Positions 35,640 to 46,449 of a DNA stretch of 64,000 nucleotides are shown piece after piece. Below the pieces are notes generated by a model. That model saw only the letters and a list, made by a program, of their open reading frames with translations, searched no databases and had not been told where the DNA came from. The DNA comes from Plectrocnemia conspersa (taxonomy: Eukaryota > Arthropoda > Insecta > Trichoptera > Polycentropodidae), in assembly GCA_009617715.1 (NCBI GenBank), contig VTFK01000016.1, positions 806,001 to 870,000 of the forward strand, given 5' to 3'. The translations under genes and the position numbers were made by a program. Position 1 is the stretch's first letter. Each line of letters opens with the position of its first letter.

Positions 35640-36010
35640 TCGGATTAGTGGCACGATCCAAAATATATTGAGCAAGATTAGAATAAGTTTCCATTAGACT
35701 TGCTTATTCGTGTGATATCAAGTCTGAATACAATTTGCGGGGTTTTAAAGGATTTAGAGAATCCTCGAAAGTTTCGTCGCAGGCCATCGGTCGAGCGAAA
35801 CGTTTCGTAGCTGGCACAAAAGCAGACAATTAAGAAAACGACCGGTCGGGCAGGAAAGCCAAGTGACATTTGGCGAATGTCTGAAATGATATGGCACTTG
35901 ACAAGCGTGTCCGAACAATTCAATTTCTTTGACGTCACAACTGAGGGCTTTAAGTGATTACATTCGGCGGTAGAGCCAGGGCCGCGTTCGTAACCGGGAG
36001 ACAATTTAAT
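35640..36010. promoter_or_regulatory. Candidate regulatory island with a perfect CRE
   Basis: TGACGTCA at 35930-35937 is a palindromic CREB/ATF site. Nearby are CACTTGA (about 35896) and TTAAGTG (about 35950), which fit NK2-class homeodomain sites, and GAAGTTTCGTCGC. The 108-codon minus frame (35678-36004) is the longest of this part, but it has no domain, so I regard it as a by-product of the island's composition. If coding at all, it would be an exon of an unknown protein. Confidence 0.33.
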
Positions 36011-36019
36011 AACAGCAAA

Positions 36020-38085
36020 AACTTATATAAGAAGAATATTATATTTTCTGGCAGCATTTTATTTTAATATAATATGAATAAAATATGGCATAAAAATTAT
36101 ATGTATTGTTAGACGATGACTTGATGAAGCGAATCAAGAGAAGAAATTATCTAGGGATTTAGATTCTTGGTACTTTTTGAAATCCCAGGAATCAAAAATT
36201 TCAATCAAATTTTCGAGGATTAAGATTTTTATATAACAATACCAGATTCAAAAAATATTTTAATTTATTGCTCTATCTCGGCTTGTTTTATCATGGTATA
36301 CTCAAATTTTTTTTTTTCGAAATCTATGAAGCAGACATATGGCAGGTTCCTCAGTTGAAAAACCCGTCTATTAAACAATTGGACCACTTAATAAATAGAT
36401 TGAATCGGCAATCGGCATGTAAATCATAAAATCATAAACCCCAGTAATAAAGCATGTGATATTAAAAGATAGGGTTCTAAGACAAGAAATGAGGCGTTCT
36501 TAATAAAGTGGGACACTACAGTGAGAAAACCTTATTGCAGATTAAGTTAAAGTATCTGATATGAATTAGAGAGATTAAAAGTATACGTCGCAAACGCTTT
36601 TACATAGAATAACATCTAAATTTATATCTAAAACTGTCGTTTGTAATTTGATCTAGCGCCAAAAAGCATTTTTTTTTAATGTAAATAAAATTTAATATTT
36701 AAAATAATTTTAATATGTAAAATATGTAAATAGTCAGTTTGTATATAAATTAAGATTTAAGATTGTATTTATCTTAATCTCTGATAATTTAATCAAGTGG
36801 GTTAGAGTGGTTACTGGAAACATTTTTATGGTATTTTTTAGTATAAAAATAACAATAGAGTTTGCTGACTATTTTTTTTTATTATTATAAAAAACATATA
36901 TTCAATTTGTATTGCTTTATTGAAGACGAATTGCAATTTATAAAAAAAATAGCATTGCTAGTGTTACTCACAGCAAACAGACATGTGCTTAAATGTATCT
37001 GTTAGTTATTTGTATATATTGAAAATTGGTATTAGGGTCGCAATGATAGCAAGACCTTAAAGTGTTTTTAAAATTAGCTAAGGTTTTTGAAGATTGATTT
37101 TAATTTAACAATACTGCACTGTTCATTTAAGAAAAGCAATGAGAAAGTAACCTTTTACAAATAAAATTCTCTAAAAATATTAGGGTTTTAAAATATCTGT
37201 ATTATAATAAGACCGTAAGCACATTTTAAAATAACGCAAAATGTTTTACCTAAGTCAACGTTAGTTATAATACATAATTAGGTAAAATGTAGTTATTCCA
37301 TTTATACACTAAATATATTATATATTTCGCAAGATATTCATAAATTGTGTAATAAATTATATATGTACTTAAAATTAGTTTTGGAGAGGTAATGTGAGTA
37401 AATATCATTACATTATTTGTTACTCAGGCATAAGTAATTTATCGTATATTTTAAGCTTTCCGATAGTTTAGAAGATATTATTTTCATAAAATTTATATAA
37501 AAAAAAAATAGTTACACACATACATATTTGAGTTATATGAGCAGTTAATTTGCTTATTTTATTATACTTAAAGTCAAAATCATAACGAATATATTTTATT
37601 GCTTTTTGTACATTTTTAACTAGAATTTAAATTACAACTCTAATTATAAATTTAATTACACGGTAATGGTAACTAATTATTATTCAAAGTAATTAACTTC
37701 TATTTCATTCATAACTATTTTACAAATTAAATACAAAAACCTTTCTTTAATTATGCAAAATCTAGGTAAGTGTTTTTAACTCAAATATATTATTAATTGA
37801 ATATTATTGATCTTTAACATAAATACTTGATGACGAATATATATTTTCAAATTATACTTTTTACTGACAAAATTACAGTAAAATAAATAATAACTAATAA
37901 TAAAAAATAATATAAGAAATATGAAGTGCATTATAAATTATTTAATTTTAATTATTAACACATAAGTATATGCTGTTGATCTTGTCGTGATTATATTTAT
38001 GGTGATATATTAAAACACACTTGTATTTTGTAAATTTTATGTTTCGATACGCTCTTTTACATATTTAAATATTAAAAGAGCCCTG
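36020..38085. other. AT-rich noncoding desert
   Basis: Mostly featureless. The segment 37025-37065 (GGTATTAGGGTCGCAAT ... AGCAAGACC) resembles 49202-49245 and may be a decayed repeat copy. No gene was seen. Confidence 0.55.
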
Positions 38086-38089
38086 TTAC

Positions 38090-38490
38090 TTTTTGACTCT
38101 CCACTTGATTGCTTCTTGTGTCCATTACTACCTAAATACGTGTCCCATACGTTAAGCAATTTCTGCGCGAATCGAGTTTAATTAATATTCACAATGGATA
38201 ATTTAATTAAATTACACATAAAGTGAGAAGATGGCTGGCACGTGGGATTACCACGTGTAACCATTTCGCACAAGAGCAATCCCATAAGAAAATGTCGCGA
38301 AAACTTTCGACTATTATTGCTGCCGAACCGTCAAAGCCGATTGTAATAATCGTTTTTTGTACACTCATGTGTCGTTACACGTAATATTTACGACAGCTTT
38401 TCAACGTTTAAAGAAAACACCTTTCGACACGTAACGACCATCAAATTTTCATCACACGAACGCAGTTACTTTCTGTGAAATTATTTCTTC
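38090..38490. promoter_or_regulatory. Candidate enhancer island with E-box/GATTA composite
   Basis: About 400 bases of higher-complexity DNA with repeated ACACG, TCGACACGTAACG and GTCGTTACACG segments. It contains the symmetric composite at 38239-38257. No open frame. It resembles insect regulatory DNA in composition. Confidence 0.35.
38239..38257. promoter_or_regulatory. Symmetric CACGTGG-GATTA-CCACGTG site
   Basis: Two CACGTG E-boxes (bHLH recognition type) face each other as a perfect 7-bp inverted repeat. The spacer GATTA, with its flanking G, creates GGATTA, the K50 homeodomain (Otd/Bcd-type) core. A composite bHLH and homeodomain element is a reasonable reading; function is inferred only. 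Confidence 0.4.
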
Positions 38491-38499
38491 AAAGCGTTT

Positions 38500-39465
38500 T
38501 CGTTATTACTTGAGTTTAAATTTGCCATTCCAAGGATATAATGGAATATTAGTTTTACACATATTAAGTAAAATACATGTAAACTTTTAATCAAACAATA
38601 TTTTTACATCATATTTTTTAACCCTCCATAATGTATTCACGCCTTAAGAGAAAACACGATCCATACGCCTAAATAGTTTTTTTGGTAAATATGTATTTGC
38701 ATTAGCTTTAATTTCAGAGCAGATATCCTTTATGTAATTGTTATTTATACAGTTTTTCTGAACTTTTCTGTCAAGATTGCATACCATTCTTCAGTTTTTT
38801 TTCAGGTCAAATGTTTTAATAGTGATCCAGTTTCTTTAAAGATTTTTCTGTAGTAGATTACTGTTTTTTGCTTCTTCGGTTATATCTTTTTAATATGTGT
38901 TTGTGTTTTCTTCTGAGTATATTTAAAATTAAATAACGTTGTCTTTTATAATCTTGGAAAACTCTTTTATTTCTTACAGAGTAAATCAAAATAAATATTT
39001 TTTTTAGTTTTAACCTCGTGTTTATATATAACAAGAAGGTTGTAATTTGAGTTGCAATTTAAACCTAAATAAATTTTTACATTTAATAAAAATAATTTTT
39101 GTCTGAAATTAATTAATATATAATCTAATTGACTTTGACATCTATCTCTAGATAATGGCTATATTTATAAACGTCGTATATGTCTTGTTAATACAGAAAA
39201 GCGATGATTATTAATTTTTTTAATATCAATTTATTGTATTACAATTTTTTTACATTTTTTTTTCAAAAGCAATTTATATTAATTCCGTAAAAAGCTATTA
39301 TTCTTTGACAGTCTATCGGTTCGCTTGCTTATCTTTGACACTACTTATTAATATTTCAAATAAAAAATAATAACACGCTAAAAATACACTAAGAGATAAA
39401 GTACAGGGTAGTACATCCCGCATACAATATACATACATAATATATACTTTCGATTTTTCGTGAGA
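38500..39465. other. AT-rich noncoding desert
   Basis: No supportable feature was seen. Confidence 0.6.
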
Positions 39466-39469
39466 AACT

Positions 39470-39700
39470 TACGTATGTAGTACTACATGTTTTGCGTTTG
39501 TGCGAAGGGACATTCCACAAAGGTAATGGCCCGTGTCGAGACACAAAACTGAGTTATAAGCCATTGCGGTTGACAAACTCGTCTGTGGTCCGAGAGTCGA
39601 AATAAAATAATTTCCAAAACACTAACGGGTCGATGTTACGTGTGAGGGGTGCTTACCGTCATTGGTTTTCTGATTGTCGCCTTTCAAGCGGCTGTAAAGT
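39470..39700. promoter_or_regulatory. Small noncoding island
   Basis: Contains GGCCCGTGTCGAGAC, CGTCTGTGGTCCGAGAGTCG and CGATGTTACGTGTGAGGGG. No frame. Candidate regulatory or unique DNA. Confidence 0.22.
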
Positions 39701-39939
39701 GACTTATATATTCTGACATATATTTCCTAAAAAAACAATGTCAACAAGATTCTTAATAAATTAGTGCAAAATCGTACAAAAAAATAATAAATAAAGAGCT
39801 TGAAGTGAGTGTGTTATTTTGATTTTCTGTAATTATATTTCTTATATTTTTATATTTTCCCGGCGAGCAGCTTTGACAAATAAGGATTTTTTCCACCACA
39901 TGGTCAATGTATGTATAAAAAAGTTTATTATATGTTAGC

Positions 39940-40170
39940 TTAATAATCCAAGTAATCTGTATTCTCAATGGCGTAATTGGAATACAGATTTCGACGCACG
40001 GTTCCAGGGGCGAAGACCCTCGGCAACGCGCCATTAAGAGTTGTGCTCGGCGAGGCATGCTCTGGTGTCGTCCTTCTATAGAAGACCAAGAGAATGACCT
40101 TTAAAATAGGGTTTTTTTCTGTAAAAGACCGTAGTCTCTGAGGATGCGGATTAATATTCTCTCTGATACA
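39940..40170. repeat. GC-rich interspersed repeat fragment (copy 1)
   Basis: AAGACCAAGAGAATGACC, TAGGGTTTTTTTCTGTAAAA and GTCTCTGAGGAT occur in the same order as AAGACCAAAAGAAAAATA, TAGGATTTTCTGTAAAA and ATCTCTTATGAAT at 43838-43895. GCTCGGCGAGGCATGCTCTG precedes it here and GCTCGCCAGGCCTACTGCC precedes it there. This is compatible with two old copies of one transposable element. The 101-codon minus frame 39753-40058 runs across it and is probably meaningless. Confidence 0.4.
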
Positions 40171-40179
40171 TATCTTTAA

Positions 40180-41335
40180 CTATGCGATAATATTTACGTG
40201 ATACCTATTTTTTTCCTTGATTATTTGCAGAAAATCATTCCTTAATATTTTTTTCTTAATTTTTTTTTTAATATGATATTTTAAACGAAACGCCAGATTA
40301 GTATTGTCAATAAACCTAGCAAAGTATTTTTTTCATTAAAAATGCGCAAATAATAATAAAACGGACCTAGCTGCAAAGTGATATTTATTAATTAATAACT
40401 ATATCACATACTAGTTTAAAATAAATTATATAGAAGCCATTATTTTTAACTTTTAGTCTGAATAATAATACTTACTTGTAGATATTGTTTGTGTCAGGTA
40501 GACTCACAAAGTTGGTACTGATTCAATCCGTTATAATGCATTGGGCTTTCAGTTTATAACGTAATATAAAAAAATTACATAAAATCGCTGAAATTTATTT
40601 TTAATCTGGTAAATTAACAGCTGCATTTATATTTTTTAATCAAATTTTAAGGTAGTTGTCTATATTTTGTATTGTACATTAACAAAAATTTCATATTTTT
40701 ATTTTAATATTTTACATCTAAAATATTATATTTTATAAAATAACTGTTGCCATATGGTTTCATTTTTAATAGATTATCGACGTTTAATATTTCATTGGTT
40801 ATTGAGAATATTCTATCAAAAGCATTAGCTTAATGTTTTCAGGGTTATATTATTTGAATATAACTGATTAAATCCTTTGATACATAATACATTGCTTATT
40901 AAACCTAACATATTTGTATTAACTATAACCTTAATATCTTCGACACTAATTGGTTAAAATTACACATAATTGGGTTATGACACAGATACAATATAATCAA
41001 AGATACTCTGCAAAGATCACACAAGTACAGTTCTGTTTTTTTTACTAATAATTGATACTTGCCTTCGCTTATAAATATTTAATAACTTATTTATTTTAAA
41101 TAGCTCTTTTAATTGCTTTAAAAAGATTTGATATCTTACACTATAAATATTTTACAATAACTTAACCTTCATTTTTCCATTAGTTTAAAAGAAATGGATC
41201 ACTGATCAAATCTCACACATCAAGTTACGAAGCAATAAAAAAAATATTTTAACTTTTGCTACCTTTACTTTAATATTTTTTTTAGATTGTCATGCTGATT
41301 ACTAAATAATTATATTCACTGAAGTTAAAATAATT
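40180..41335. other. AT-rich noncoding desert
   Basis: No supportable feature was seen. Confidence 0.6.
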
Positions 41336-41339
41336 TTGA

Positions 41340-41630
41340 TTTGATAATGATTTAGGATGTGAGTTTATCCGCAATTAAATCCTCGACCTTATCGCTTGTT
41401 GAAAAGTCAAAAGAAGTTTTCACATAAAAGATTTTAAAGGTAAGCTGCAAGCTTTGAGAGCATTTTAGCAAAGCTTTCCCCCATCTGGCATACGGCCTTT
41501 GTTTAGGAAAAGCGATTTCCGAGGGACGTGCCATAGTTTCTATTACATTTCGTTTGCCCACCTCCTTACACGGCAGCAATTAATGCCTTTTGATAATAGC
41601 ACCACCGAGGGATCAAAGGAACAACACTTT
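41340..41630. promoter_or_regulatory. Noncoding island of higher complexity
   Basis: The 75-codon minus frame (41352-41579) is free of simple repeats and has a mixed residue composition, but no motif I recognise. An exon of an unknown gene is possible; a conserved noncoding element is more likely given the setting. Confidence 0.28.
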
Positions 41631-41639
41631 GTATTATAT

Positions 41640-42410
41640 TCTATTATGTTGTATAACAGGATGTTTATTTAAAATGCATAACATAATGTATTTCAGCAAA
41701 TTCACACAATCAATTTTAAGGTCTTAAGAATTACATTTTGTAGTACCTGGTTTGTTTTCTAATTATAAACTAATATTTTTAAGTCACAAAAGTTATATTA
41801 CAATCGATTACCCCACCATTAATAATATGTGATTATATATTATATGAATCGTACGGTTCTTTTCAATTCGTCCTAAAAAATAAATTAAAATAGAGTTTCA
41901 AGGGATCAGATATTAAAAATGAAAGTAGCTGTTTTCTAAGGCTTTGAATAATCGTGTAAGTTAATTGGTAATAACCGTTAGCTCATCTTGGTTTAAGTTT
42001 TAAATTTCATTTTTAGTCTTCCAGTAAAAATATGATCTGTAAAATTACAAAAAAGCAACGTTGCTACTATTCTTTAATTTCTTGATCAATCTGGATGTTT
42101 TAAAATCAAACTAAAAGATTTTTTAATTTGTGTTTTACGTATATTTAAGTTTAGAAACAAATTAATTTTTACCTGCTTGCTAGGAGACGTTTTTTGTGGT
42201 GCGTTTCTTTAAGAGTATACAATGTTTAATTATTTTTTTATTGTCATTTTATTTTTAATTACGTTAAGCTTTGAACTAAGGAAAGAAATGTTAATCTTAT
42301 ACAAAAAGTCTTATTTTACTCTTATTGTACGTTATTATTAAAAAAGGTAATATAATAAATATATTTCCTATTTATATGCGCTTACAAATTCTAGTATTCA
42401 GTATAACATA
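41640..42410. other. AT-rich noncoding stretch
   Basis: No supportable feature was seen. Confidence 0.6.
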
Positions 42411-42419
42411 ATTAAAGTT

Positions 42420-42725
42420 AGTACTTTTTCCAAAAGGTAGTCGAAGTTGACGTTGTAATTAGGTGGCAATTACCTAGTTTTGACAAAGTTGTCGGCCAGG
42501 ATTTGTCAAGACAAAGAGAAAGTCCACTTGGAGCTTAATTTAATCAATTGATTGTTGTCTATTATTGCGGTTCCAAACTCAAAGTGGAGCGTTTAATTGC
42601 GACATTTGTGTGTATATTGGAGTTAATAATAAATTTTGTCAGATTCGGTGTTGTGTCGAGTAATTTGTATCACTCAGTTTATAGTTGGGTTTTTTGCTTC
42701 AAGTTAAGGTAGAAAACGATGTCAA
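42420..42725. promoter_or_regulatory. Noncoding island with small inverted pairs
   Basis: Includes TTGACAAAG and a facing TTTGTCAA (about 42479 and 42502), TAGGT...ACCTA (about 42461), and CCACTTGGAGC echoed by AAAGTGGAGCG. No frame. Candidate regulatory DNA. Confidence 0.25.
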
Positions 42726-42729
42726 TATG

Positions 42730-43370
42730 TTATAGTAGTATAAGTAAAGTTTTGAAAATAAGACATTATTATTAATTAAAGATAAGAAACTAAAACATGC
42801 GAGTACGATTGCGGTTTAAATTCAAATAAAAATATACTGTAAAACGTAAAAAAGTTACTAATAAGCAATATTTTGGCAATAGTAATCTTGGTTTTAGCGA
42901 GATTATGTTATAAGTTTAATATTTATAGATTAAAAAAAAACTTTATAGCAAGATATTATATAGCAACTTTTTATTACAATATATTTTAAAATTTAAGCAC
43001 AGTCTTCAGAGACAGATACATTAATACAGAGCTGGTAAATAAGTGAATAATCTTCTCGTCGACCGACCTCAGACAACTTATAAATGTATATTTTTTTATT
43101 ATATACAAATATAAATTAGCTAGTGTAAGTATAAACATATTTTTTTTTAATATTTAAATTTTTTAATATAACTAGAACGGCTCTCTGACTAATCGCAAAT
43201 CTAGATACCTAAGATCTTAATTCCATACAGAGTGCTAGCTGCTTATAAAATATTGTAAGCCTTATTTTTATCCATTTACTAAGACTTTTAATTAAAAATT
43301 TTTGCCACATCATACACAATTTTTGTAACAAAATTTTTGTTTAAAAAAATAAAAGGTTGATGCAAAACGC
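42730..43370. other. AT-rich stretch with CGTCGACCGACC repeat copy
   Basis: CGTCGACCGACC at 43057-43068 is an exact 12-mer match to 24265-24276. Otherwise AT-rich. Confidence 0.45.
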
Positions 43371-43374
43371 ATGT

Positions 43375-43760
43375 TTTCTTGCGGTTATTTATCTTCAACC
43401 TTAGCCAAAAACTCTTTCGAACCACCTCAACATTTTTTCCCACGACCGTTAACCGTGAAGCTGTGTTGAATAATTCCGGTGCGCGCCCCCCATAAATTCC
43501 ATTCGTCATACTTTGCAGTGTTCCATGAAGTCATTATAATGGCAATAGACAGCGGTGAGAAATGGGAAAAAATAATAAAATGTAGCGTGTGGACTACTAC
43601 GAAACCACCATCCATTAGCCGCGGACACGCCTTGGTCGTTACACCCTCGCCAATAGCTCCAAGTGTGAAAGCCTTTCTTGCTTGCGTGCGCCTTAAAAAC
43701 GTTATCCTTCTTACCACCCCTGTCCCGGGGGAGAGGTTTAATCTAGAAATTGTGTAATTT
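43375..43760. promoter_or_regulatory. Strong higher-G+C island, both strands open
   Basis: Frames of 92 codons (+, 43479-43757), 96 codons (-, 43427-43717) and 73 codons (-, 43288-43509) overlap. Mutual overlap on both strands is what low stop density gives, and none has a domain. Segments such as CCGGTGCGCGCCCCCCATAAA and CATTAGCCGCGGACACGCC stand out sharply from the desert. Candidate promoter, exon or enhancer. Confidence 0.32.
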
Positions 43761-43764
43761 TTTG

Positions 43765-43930
43765 CAGCATCCCAGCCCCGATGATTGCATACGCCGCAAG
43801 GCCTTTTGCTCGCCAGGCCTACTGCCCTAATTGTTACAAGACCAAAAGAAAAATATAGGATTTTCTGTAAAAAAATAATCTCTTATGAATTTTCAGGCCA
43901 ACGGAGTATGACTTTCAGCCCTAATACGAG
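43765..43930. repeat. GC-rich interspersed repeat fragment (copy 2)
   Basis: Partner of 39940-40170 (ordered shared segments given there). More diverged and shorter. Confidence 0.35.
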
Positions 43931-43934
43931 CTAA

Positions 43935-44845
43935 AAAGTTTAAAACAGTTATCAGTAGTAATATATATAAATTACTACATATTTAAAAAAAAATGTTAAT
44001 GCCGCTATCAGATGGTAGTAAATGCCGCTATTAGACAATCACAAAATAATCTTTCAGACGGCAAGAATAAATAATACAAATCTTAATAATAATAAGGTAT
44101 GCGCTTGCAAGTACTCATGATTTTTTTCTATATTTAAATATGTGTTAAAGTAATCCACTAGACATTTTACATGTCATTACGTGATAATTGTCCGGCAGTT
44201 GCTAAGAGACTGAGAGAGTACGCGTTCTGCGTCGCGTTCTTGGCACTATCATCCCTACTGTCATCTCAAAAATGAATATAAATATAGATCATTAAATTTA
44301 TTTTCGAGAATATATTATTTATTGATTATTGTTAAATAAAAGTTAATATTTTTTATCAAAAAAATTTCTTTGAATTTTAAAACCCTTTTAAAATAGATAA
44401 ACTATGATAAAATACGGAGACGACCTATAATTCCTCTTCTAGAGATATTTCAGAAATTTAATTTGAATTCTCTTTAACAATAAATACTTATGTTTACTTA
44501 ATTCCAAGCCATTTAGCTATATTTAAGGACGCTATGAACTAACGTATCGTAAAGAACGGGAAATAAAAATAAATTATAATTTTGTCGCAAACTTTCGGGA
44601 TGTGCATACATATAAATTATAACTTTGTTTTATAACTAACCATTTGCTCTGATTTTTTAGTTAAACTTAAAAAATATATATTTGCATATATATATAAATC
44701 ATTTTTAATATACAAAAAATAAAAATGTTTTCGAAATAAAATAAAAAGAAGGCTATCTATCGTCTATTACCCGTACGCATGCAAGCTGCGGTATTCGACG
44801 ACAGTGAGACACAAAAATAATTTCTTACTTGTAACATCTGAAATA
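43935..44845. other. AT-rich stretch with two small complex patches
   Basis: Patches at about 44185-44270 (GAGAGTACGCGTTCTGCGTCGCG) and 44755-44812 (CCCGTACGCATGCAAGCTGCGG). No gene was seen. Confidence 0.45.
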
Positions 44846-44850
44846 TATAA

Positions 44851-44957
44851 TTTTATTGGTAAATATATGTATATTATTTTACATAATCAAATTAAATATA
44901 TTTTATTGGTAAATATATGTATATTATTTTACAAATTCAAATTAAATATATTTTATT
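44851..44957 (+). repeat. Tandem duplication, 50-bp unit, 2.1 copies
   Basis: TTTTATTGGTAAATATATG begins at 44851 and again at 44901. A third start (TTTTATT) occurs at 44951. The two full units differ at about two positions, so the duplication is young. The 79-codon frame across it shifts phase between units, which argues against coding. Confidence 0.85.
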
Positions 44958-45164
44958 CAATAAAAACAAACCCTAATTTTACTAAAAATCAACTTAACAC
45001 ATTAAAATTCGGCATAAGCAAACTTATTCTTACCATATTTTAGTCCCTCCTTTTTAAATAAACGATCACTTGAATTATTTCATTAAAAATTTATTTGCTT
45101 GATTAAATACGTATTTTATGTATAAATATGTAAATGGATTTGCTTCTATTTTTAATTTTTAATT

Positions 45165-45800
45165 GCCTTTATAATTTTTGAATTTCCCGAATCGCCAGTT
45201 AACTTTATTACGCATTAAACAGCCTCGAATAATTTAATCGGCGCTCGGTATAATTAAGCGTATCTTGTGCAAATAATACAATAATTTTATTGCTCGCAAA
45301 TAATTTTACGTTGTGATAATTTAATAAGCGATGTTAAGTTTTAAGCGCTCAACAAAAATGTTATATATTGTATACATAGTTTACACATATTATACGTATA
45401 TTATGGCGTTTATGTGGCTTAAAGTCTGAAATTACGAGTGTTGCCATAATAAAGTTATACATTGCTAGAATTGCGGCAGTAAACTGTGAGATTTTCAGGG
45501 GTATAACTGTAAATTAGAATTATTAGAATTTTTCCCGCTGAGGTATGTGTTGGGTGATACTTAAATATAAACGTTTTAAATGTTAAACAATTACAGCTTA
45601 TATTTTATGAATGTTAGAGTTTAAATCGATTAAAATTTCGATAATGAGACTTGACGGCGAAAAGGTCTGATGTAATGAAAATTAATTTTATGGCCCTCGC
45701 AAAAAACAGGACACACGACTAAAGTTTGCAAGAACACTCGGGCAGTATGAAGCGTAAAAAAGAACTTTCCTAATTTTCAAACTTTATAAATTTCCCGAAG
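45165..45800. promoter_or_regulatory. Diffuse island with TTAATCGGCGC-type elements
   Basis: Moderately complex DNA with AATTTAATCGGCGCTCGG (about 45230), GACTTGACGGCGAAAAGG (about 45649) and CACTCGGGCAGTATGAAGCG. No frame. Weak candidate for regulatory DNA. Confidence 0.2.
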
Positions 45801-45804
45801 AAAT

Positions 45805-46065
45805 AAAATGAAGTCGGCTGGTCTAGTTTATTTTTTTAACTAAGATTTAGAGCTACTCTGCTGCAGATTTAATTTTAAAAATAAAATGAGAGATTTTTTA
45901 TTTATTTTAGTCTAATAATAATATTGAATATTAAATATTAAATAATATCATTAAAAATGTAGCCCTAAAAACAGTATTTATATATAAAAATAATAAAATA
46001 AATATTTATTATAGCTATTTATACAGTTTATTTGAATTTAGTTCAAAAGCAGAGATTAAAATAAA
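45805..46065. other. AT-rich noncoding stretch
   Basis: No supportable feature was seen. Confidence 0.55.
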
Positions 46066-46069
46066 TATT

Positions 46070-46445
46070 ATGTTTGACTTTAATTTTCACTATGCAGGGT
46101 CAGATTATTTGCTATTTAATGCATCAAGATTCAAGTTTTTTATTCTTTATAATAAAAGCGTTACCTGTATATCATATATTAGTGTTGTATTAAAATTCCT
46201 CGTGTATAAAAATGCAATTGGCAAGAAGCACTCGCATTTTTACAAAACAGAATGCCATATACATTAGAGTGTGTGCGAATTATGACACAAAATGTAGGAT
46301 GTAATTAATGTTTAACGTGGTGCAATATGAATTTTCCTGTATACGTGGAAAATTTCAGGTGTACGTCCAGAAAATTCGAAAGCTTTGCGCAGTATATGAA
46401 AGCGCTGACAAGAATTTTCAATTTTGATATGGAAAAAGCGATACT
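46070..46445. other. Moderate-complexity patch with 65-codon chance frame
   Basis: The + frame 46070-46267 has no motif. The 3' half carries GTATACGTGGAAAATTTC and GGTGTACGTCCAGAAAATTCG, a loosely repeated RTACGTSSA-AAAATTC pattern. No function can be assigned. Confidence 0.3.
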
Positions 46446-46449
46446 TATA

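Noticed and set aside
43427..43757. Overlapping 92- and 96-codon frames on opposite strands
   Set aside because: Mutually exclusive and without domains; explained by the low stop density of a GC-richer island.
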